A stretch of 26,939 nt of DNA, from contig NW_014577820.1 of NCBI RefSeq assembly GCF_000485595.1, forward strand, positions 12,698 to 39,636, read 5' to 3'. This DNA comes from Priapulus caudatus. Its lineage: Eukaryota; Priapulida; Priapulimorpha; Priapulimorphida; Priapulidae. The notes below the pieces were generated by a model. It was not told the DNA's origin, searched no databases, and saw only the letters and a list, made by a program, of their open reading frames with translations. Made by a program: the position numbers and the translations under genes. Shown one piece after another: positions 20,969 through 26,939 of the stretch; position 1 is the first letter of the stretch; every line of letters begins with the position of its first letter.

Positions 20969-23900
20969 CTACATCATCTCGAAGCGGTCGACACGCAGCT
21001 TGGTGTTGCCCTGTCGGATCTGCTTGAGAGTCTTGTACTTGTCGCGGCCCTCACGCACGTTGTCGTAGTGGATCTGGTCGGATCGCGTCAACTGCGTGTC
21101 CTCCTTCTTGCTCGACAGCTCGATGCTCAGCGTCTGCAAGCACGACAAAACGTGAATGACGGTACTGTACGACGATCGTGAATGACGATACTGCACGACG
21201 AAGCGTGAATGACGGTACTCCACGACGATCGTGAATGACGGTACTGCACGACGAAGTGTGAATGATGGTACTGCACGGCGAAGCGTGAATGATGGTACTG
21301 CACTGGAAAGCGTGAATGATGGTACTGCACGACGAAGCGTGAATGACAGTACTACACAACGATCGTGAATGACGGTACTGCACGACGAAGTGTGATTGAT
21401 GGTACTGCACGGCGAAGCGTGAATGATGGTACTGCACGGGGAAGCGTGAATGACGGTACTGCACGGCAAAGTGTGAATGATGGTACTGCACGACGATCAT
21501 GAATGGCGGTACTGCACGACGAAGTGTGAATGATGGTACTGCACGGCAAAGTGTGAATGATGGTACTGCACGGCAAAGTGTGCAGTACCGTCATTCACGC
21601 TTTGCCGTGCATTACCATCATTCACGCTTCGTCGTGCAGTACCGTCATTCACAATCTCAATGCTGTCCCATCATTCACGATCGTCGTGCAGTCCCATCAT
21701 TCACGATCGTCGTGCAGTACTGTCATTCACGATCTCTATGCTGTCCCATCATTCACGATCGTCGTGCAGTGCCGTCATTCACGATCGTCGCGCAGTACCG
21801 TCATTTATGCTTTGTCGTGCAGTACCGTCATTCACGATTGTTGTGCAGTACTATCATTCATGCTTCACTGTGCAGTACCGTCATTCACGCTTCGCCGTGC
21901 AGTACCATCATTCACGCTTCGCCGTGCAGTACCATCATTCACACTTCGTCGTGCAGTACCGTCATTCACGATCGTCGTGCAGTACCATCATTCACACTTC
22001 GTCGTGCAGTACCATCATTCACTTATGCTGTCCCATCATTCATGATCGTCGGGCAGTACCGTCATTCACAATCTCTATGCTGTCCCATCATTCATGATCG
22101 TCGTGCAGTACCGTCTTTCCCTATCACCATACTTTCCCATCATTCACGATCACCATACTGTCCCATCATTCACGATTGCCATGCTGTCCCATCATTCACG
22201 CTTTTCCGTGCAGTACCGTCATTCACGATCGTCGTGCAGTACCGTCATTTATGCTTCGTCATGCAGTACCGTCATTCACGCTTCGTCGTGCAGTACTGTC
22301 ATTTACGCTTTGTCGTGCAGTCCCATCATTCACGCTTTGCTAGATCGTGAATGACGGTACTGCACGATGATCATGAATGATGGGACAGCATAGAGATCGT
22401 GAATGACGGTACTGCACGACGATCATGAATGATGGGACAGCATAGAGATCGTGAATGACGATACTGCACGACGATCGTGAATGATGGGACTGCACGACGA
22501 TCGTGAATGATGGCAGTGCACGATGACTGTGAATGACAGTATGGCATGATGATCGTGAATGACGGTACTGCATGAAGATTGTGAATGATGGGACTGCATG
22601 GTGTCAGATCGTGAACGGCTGGGCAGGGCAGGACAACGATTGTGAATGGCAGGGCAGGAGAGCACGGTGATCATTAATGACTGAGCAGGACAACGCAATG
22701 ATCGTGAATGATGGTACTGTCCAACAATCATAAATAATTGGACAGCATGGCGAGGTGTACTGTCTTACCTTCAGCTGCTGCATCATGCGCTCATTCTTGT
22801 CGACCTGGGTCACCCTGGATTCTTCAGGCCGTGGCAGGTAGGCATCATCGTCACTCGTCATCTGGATCTCAATTCCTAATCGACAAACACAGGGTTCGAA
22901 ATTAAGGGCAGCAAGCAGCAGTTTTGCTGCCAACAAGGGTTAGTTTGCTGCTTGATCTCAGTGTAGGCAGCGAAAACTTGCTGCCAAGAAATTCCTAATA
23001 AACCAAAACATATATTGGCACCGTTACAAGCAATTTATATTAAAACCTAAGGCCAGTTTTTTAGGATTGTTACAACTACTATACAACAATGCTCACTACT
23101 ACGACAACTACTATACAACAACGCTCACTACTACGACCGACCGATCGCGACCGACCGACCGACCGCTCCTCCTTCGCTGCTACGTACGCGTGGGTCCTCC
23201 TCCGTTGGGCAGCTCGTCGAGCTGCGGCGACTCGGGCTCGCGCACCACCTCGCGCACCACCTCGCGCACCACCTCGCGCGGCATCTGCGACAGCCGCAGC
23301 ATCTCGGCGGCGGCCTCCTCCTGCTTGATGCGCGCCTCTTGCAGCTCTTCGTTCAGCCGGCGCCGTTCCTCCGCCGCCTGCCGCATCTCCTCCTCCTTCT
23401 GCAGGATCGCGCGGTGCGCCTCCTCCGCCTCCTGCGTCTGCAACGACGACGAGAACACGTCAGCGCGACGTCAGACTACGCGCAATGCCGCATGAAACTT
23501 GATACCCGAAGGACGCGTGGGAACATCCATGGGGCGAGGAACACCCAGGGGTAAGGAACATCCATGGGGCGAGGAACATCCACGGGGTAAGGAACATCAA
23601 CGGGGTGAGGTACACCCAGGGGCAAGGAACTTCCATGGGGCGAGGAACACCCATGAGGCGAGAAACACCCAGGTGTAAGGAACATCAACATGGCGAGGAA
23701 CACCCAGGGGCAAGGAACATCTATGGGGCGACGAACATCTATGGGGCGACGAACACCCATGGGGCAAGGAACATCCATGGGGCGAGGAACATCCATGGGG
23801 CAAGGAACACCCAGGGGTAAGGAACATTCACGGGGCAAGGAACATCAACGGGGCAAGGAACACCCAGAAGCGAGGAACATCCACCAGGCAAGGAACATCC

Positions 23901-25823
23901 GCGGGGACACATGGGGGTCGACGAATGCCGCGCAATACTTGATACCTGAAGGACGTGTAGGGGCGAGCGACGAATACCGCGCACTTACCAGCCGCTCCTT
24001 CTCCTCCCTGTCAAGCAAGGCGCACGACTCGGCTTCCCTGCGACGCTCCTCTAGGAGTCTCCTCTCCTCCTCTAGCTCCTGCGTGTGTCTCTCAGCCTCC
24101 AGGAACTGCTCCTCCAGCCGGGTGACAGTGTCCTGTGACGTCTGCAGGGCTGCACAACGCAAACACAGAGATGTCGCACGGTCAACAACGGCAACCTGCG
24201 GGATGTACCCTCCACCCCAGGGCGAGGAACACCCAGGGTTGAGGAACATCCACGGGAGAAGGAACATCCACAGGGTGAGGAACATCAAGTGGACAGGAAC
24301 ATCCATGGGGTGAGGAACACCCACAGGGGATAAATATCCATGGGGTGAGGAACATCCATGGGAAAGGAACATCCATGAGGCAAGGAACATCCAAGGAGCG
24401 AAGAACACCCACAGGGTGAGGAACATCAAGTGGACAAGAACATCCATGGGGTGAGGAACACCCACAGGGGATGAATATCCACGAGGTGAAGAACATCCAT
24501 GAGGTAAGGAACATCCAAGGGGCAAGGAACACCTGCAGGGAGAAGAACATCCACGGGAGAAGGAACATCCACAAGGTGAGGAACATTTAAGTGGAGAAAC
24601 ATCACGTGAAAAGGAACATCCATGGGGTGAAGAACACCCACATGGGATGAATATCCACGGGGTGAGGAACATCCATGGGGAGAGGAACATCCATGAGCCA
24701 AGGAACATCCAAGGGGCGAGGAACACCCACAGGGCAAGGAACATCCATGAGAGAAGGAACATCAAGTGGGGAGGAACATCACGTGGACAGGAACATATGG
24801 TGGATAGGAACACCCACAGGGGATGAATATCCACAGGGTGAAGAACATCTATGGGGAGAGGAACATCCATGAGGCAAGGAACATCCAAGGGGCAAGGAAC
24901 ACCCACAGGGCGAGGAACATCCACAGGGTGAGGAGCATTCAAGTGGAGAGGAACATCATGTGGACAGGAACATCCATGGGGTGAGGAACACCAAACACCC
25001 ACAGGTGAGGAATATCCACGAGCAAGGAACACCCATGGGGCGAGGAACATCCACGAGGCAAGGAACATCCATGGGGAGAGGAACATCTATGGGGAGGGGT
25101 ACATCCACGGGAAAGTAATCCCCCACTACATCTCAACCACTATTACGATTGGTGTGAGCAAATACACGAATCTACGAAAGGTAGTTTTTCTTCATCCAAT
25201 CCAAATTATCACCAAAAGACTGCAGCCTTACATCCTTGCATTTTTGCAAATTCCTCCTCCATCTGTTTGAGTCTGGTCTCAATTGCCTCCTTTTGCCGTT
25301 CAGCTAGCTCGCGTGCCTCTCTCTCCTTGTTTAGTCGGCTCCTGCCAAATTAAAGCACCATCTTTGTGTAAGCCTGCTAGTTCAACACCTACAGTTGAGT
25401 ATGTGATACGGAAAACTGTACACAAAACTGTATTTCACTCTGGCTTCTACATACGCTTCATCAACGGCAGTCTGTTCTGGTAAAAAAAGTTTTCTATTAA
25501 AATTTTCTGGCTTCCTCATAATCAAAACTGCACGGCAGGGGTAATTACAGAAAAGCTACGCCACACTGCGTAGACACAGGTACAGACGTATGCACACCAA
25601 CGCACGCACGCACGCACGCATGCACACACGCACAAACACGCACACGCACAAACACACACCTGTCCTGGTCCTTCGAAAGTCTCTCCTCCTTCGCCTGTGC
25701 CTTCATCTGCTGCACCTCGATGGTGTCAGGCTTGCGTCTGCGCAGGTACAGTTCGTGGTTGCCCATGCACAGCGCGAGGATGCGCTTGTTCACTCGCAGA
25801 CGCGATGCAAAGAAGATGAAGTC
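20969..25823 (-). CDS. ERM: Ezrin/radixin/moesin protein, 3' six exons (5' partial)
   Basis: In gene order the exons are 25823-25660, 25341-25232, 24149-23989, 23437-23188, 22875-22769 and 21133-20969. Phases join perfectly to give 318 residues and a stop. Residues 1-45 are the end of the FERM F3 lobe ([15 protein letters not shown], then [20 protein letters not shown]), closely matching human ERM proteins. Residues 50-195 are a charged coiled coil. About 196-228 is the linker, with three REVV repeats where vertebrates often have polyproline. Residues 265-318 are the actin-binding tail, with [18 protein letters not shown]299 (codon 21029-21031) corresponds to the regulatory threonine, ezrin T567. 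ERM proteins link cortical actin to membrane proteins. The tail ends RVDRFEMM instead of the usual RIDEFE form. Absence of a merlin-type tail argues against NF2. The N-terminal exons lie past the right edge. Confidence 0.96.
21151..22750. repeat. 26-bp minisatellite with two orientation switches
   Basis: It fills almost the whole last ERM intron (21134-22768). The unit is about GTGAATGACGGTACTGCACG plus ACGATC, ACGAAGC, GCGAAGC or similar (26-27 bp). About 16 units read forward from 21151 to 21580, about 29 read in reverse complement from 21581 to 22340, and about 16 read forward again from 22341. Variants such as GGGACAGCATAGAGATC occur in both the middle and right blocks. Long open frames over it on both strands arise only from the repeat. 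Confidence 0.95.
22890..22986. mobile_element. Fragment with a hAT-like terminus in an ERM intron
   Basis: CAGGGTTCGAAATTAA at 22890-22905 resembles the terminus of the hAT MITE at 1781 (CAGGGCTCGAATTAA). It is followed by TGCTGCC/GGCAGC subrepeats to about 22986. No partner terminus or target duplication was found, so it is at most a truncated element. Its end is 14 bases from the 3' splice site of the exon at 22769-22875. Confidence 0.4.
23072..23165. repeat. 32-bp tandem duplication and (GACC)n
   Basis: Two copies of a 32-bp unit (23072-23103 and 23104-23135), differing at one base, are followed by GACC-type repeats. It lies about 20 bases from the splice donor of the ERM exon at 23188-23437. 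Confidence 0.85.
23519..23908. repeat. 18-bp minisatellite, first block
   Basis: The unit is about GGAACATCCATGGGGCGA (17-18 bp), around 21 copies, in the ERM intron between the exons at 23188-23437 and 23989-24149. Related sequences of about 38 bp containing TTGATACCYGAAGGACGYGT flank the block directly (23480-23519 and 23924-23960). As 18 is a multiple of three, stop-free frames of Met-Phe-Leu-Ala-Pro-Trp type appear on the minus strand. Confidence 0.93.
24219..25111. repeat. 18-bp minisatellite, second block with higher-order repeats
   Basis: The same unit family as 23519-23908, in the next ERM intron (24150-25231). AAGTGG-containing variant units recur at 24287, 24427, 24589, 24764 and 24941, giving higher-order periods of about 140-177 bp (8-10 units). 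The 413-residue open frame across this block and the ERM exon is an artefact. Confidence 0.93.
25342..25659 (-). other. ERM intron with a CA/CG-rich tract at its donor
   Basis: On the minus strand the intron opens directly with GTGTGTGTTTGTGCGTGTG and continues as alternating TG/CG sequence (plus 25590-25659). The rest has no recognised feature. The acceptor is TTGGCAG at 25342-25348. Confidence 0.75.
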
Positions 25824-25870
25824 CTGCGGGGAGCAAGGTCGCAACGGGGACATTTAGGACAGAGATCGCG

Positions 25871-26523
25871 ACGGGGACATTTAGGGACACGTCGCGCATT
25901 TTACATGCCGTCAAAAACGCAAAGTGTCATGAATGCAGTGTTGGCAAAACAGATGTCAATGCGGTCGTGACGGGGACATTTAGGATGACGTCGCGCATTT
26001 TACACGCCGTCAAAAAAGTGTCATGAATGCAGTGTTGGCAAAACAGATGTCAATGTGGTAGTGTGGGGACATTTAGGATCACGTCGCGCATTTTACACGC
26101 CGTCAAAAAAGTGTCATGAATGCAGCGTTGGCAAAACAGATGTCAATGCGGTCGTGACGGAGACATTTAGGATCACGTCGCGCATTTTACACACAGTCAA
26201 AAACGCAAAGTGTTATGAATGCAGAGTTGGCAAAACAGATGTCAATGCGGTCGTGACGGGGACATTTAGGATCACGTCGCGCATTTTACACGCCGTCAAA
26301 AAAGTGTCATGAATGCAGCGTTGGCAAAACAGATGTCAATGCGGTCGTGACGGGGACATTTAGGATCACCTCGCGCATTTCACACGCCGTCAAAATAGTG
26401 TCATGAATGCAGAGTTGGCAAAACAGATGTCAATGCGGTCGAGACGGGGACATTTAGGATCACGTCGCGCATTTTACACGCCGTCAAAAACGCAGTGTCG
26501 TGAATGCAGAGTTGGCAAAACAG
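25871..26523. repeat. 94-99-bp tandem repeat, seven copies
   Basis: GGGGACATTTAGG words recur at 25873, 25972, 26065, 26159, 26258, 26352 and 26446, with periods of 93-99 bp. Each unit also carries GTCGCGCATTTTACACGCCG and GTTGGCAAAACAGATGTC. A short partial unit precedes it at 25844. It lies in the ERM intron upstream of the F3 exon. The five-base length differences come from an AACGC/AA indel. Confidence 0.95.
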
Positions 26524-26528
26524 ACTAA

Positions 26529-26914
26529 AGCTGGGGGCACACGAGCGTATTTTATCCACCGATCGCGGCGATTAAAATCGCCAGCGAATTTATACGCCCG
26601 ATCACGAAGGGGCACACGTAGCGAATTTAATCGCCCGATTTTAACATCACATCATATCAACAACACGTCCGATTGGTTTAGAAAAATCGATCGGGCAACA
26701 AAATACGCCGGACACGGGCACACGAGCGAATTTGCCAGCGTAAATAATCGCCGGCGTAAATAATCGCCCGAAAATATCTAACATTTTGGATACGGGCGAT
26801 TCGTGCGGGCGATTAAAATCGGCGTCGACGTGAACGGGCACACGAGCGAATTTTTCGAGCGATTTTCAAATTAGCGGCGATCGGGCGATAAAAATCGCTC
26901 GTGTGCCCCTACCT
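26529..26914. mobile_element. MITE with internal repeats of its own terminus
   Basis: The terminal inverted repeats are about AGCTGGGGGCACACGAGCG at the left and the complement of AGGTAGGGGCACACGAGCG at the right. The GGGCACACGAGCGAATTT word also recurs internally at about 26609, 26717 and 26836, and GCGATTAAAATCG-like palindromes are scattered through it. No transposase is present. A target duplication is not clear (TAA against TAT). Superfamily unassigned. Confidence 0.7.
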
Positions 26915-26939
26915 TATAGACATGGACAAATTGGACAGT

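Larger units (their letters stand above)
11847..21247. repeat. Second copy of the duplicated STK40-ERM locus
   Basis: It is homologous to 3341-11836. It starts within the intron 1 repeat and continues past the end of the first copy into the complete minisatellite and the remaining ERM exons. Large differences are the 913-bp insertion at 15760-16672, a changed TG/CG tract (16780-16850) and 14 fewer bases near 17390. Single-base differences are concentrated between about 14810 and 15760. Confidence 0.95.

Noticed and set aside
3341-21247. Genuine tandem duplication of STK40 and ERM
   Set aside because: The only junction is an assembly gap, each copy lacks what the other has, and the differences look allelic. 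It is not excluded until reads span the junction.
21499-22350. 283-residue open frame and overlapping frames on both strands across the 26-bp array
   Set aside because: The translation is a low-complexity echo of the minisatellite (Cys-Ser-Thr-Val-Ile-His type), open in several frames and both strands, inside a spliced ERM intron.
21151-22750. CRISPR array
   Set aside because: The units are contiguous 26-bp repeats without unique spacers, no cas genes are present and the context is eukaryotic.
23845-25086. 413-residue minus-strand open frame
   Set aside because: The 18-bp unit is a multiple of three and lacks stops. The frame runs through array, exon and array; only 23989-24149 is a real exon, joined by splice sites with matching phases.
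20969-25823. Merlin (NF2) as the identity of the minus-strand gene
   Set aside because: The tail has the [17 protein letters not shown] motif and actin-binding end, which merlin lacks.
25590-25970. 126-residue plus-strand frame opposite the ERM F3 exon
   Set aside because: It is an antisense shadow of the exon plus CA repeats; the minus strand encodes a highly conserved FERM segment.

Overview
This is animal nuclear DNA, most likely from a marine invertebrate; the phylum cannot be fixed from the window. The evidence is two multi-exon metazoan genes with GT-AG introns, many short non-autonomous DNA transposons, and minisatellite-filled introns. No bacterial operon, rRNA or CRISPR array is present.

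The two real genes converge tail to tail. On the plus strand, STK40 (a pseudokinase of the Tribbles/STK40 group, known to bind the COP1 ubiquitin ligase) is complete at 2843-8363: nine exons encode 441 residues in continuous phase. On the minus strand, an ezrin/radixin/moesin (ERM) gene occupies 20969-25823. Its last six exons (318 residues plus stop) run from the end of the FERM F3 lobe through the coiled coil to the actin-binding tail. The earlier FERM exons lie beyond the right edge.

The window contains one locus twice. 3341-11836 and 11847-21247 are nearly identical and are separated by a 10-N gap (11837-11846). The first copy stops inside a minisatellite of the last ERM intron; the second restarts inside STK40 intron 1. 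The simplest reading is two unmerged alleles placed end to end by the assembler. The second STK40 copy (12630-17772) therefore lacks exon 1, and the first ERM copy (11558-11722) is only the last exon. The copies differ by a 913-bp foldback transposon (15760-16672) and a cluster of SNPs near it. The five SNPs I found in coding exons are all synonymous.

Layout: 1-383 giant hairpin; 611-1667 repeat-derived tract with a pentanucleotide satellite, a tRNA-like sequence and a hAT-like MITE; 1781-2477 hAT MITE with an 8-bp target duplication; 2530-2842 probable STK40 promoter; 2843-8363 STK40; 8364-11557 intergenic/3' UTR; 11558-11722 ERM last exon; gap; 11847-21247 second copy; 21151-22750 26-bp minisatellite that switches orientation twice; 22769-25823 ERM exons embedded in an 18-bp minisatellite; 25871-26523 94-99-bp tandem repeat; 26529-26914 another MITE. 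The long open frames over the minisatellites are artefacts of repeat periodicity. I found no evidence of a novel gene system; the notable points are the repeat architecture and the haplotype duplication.
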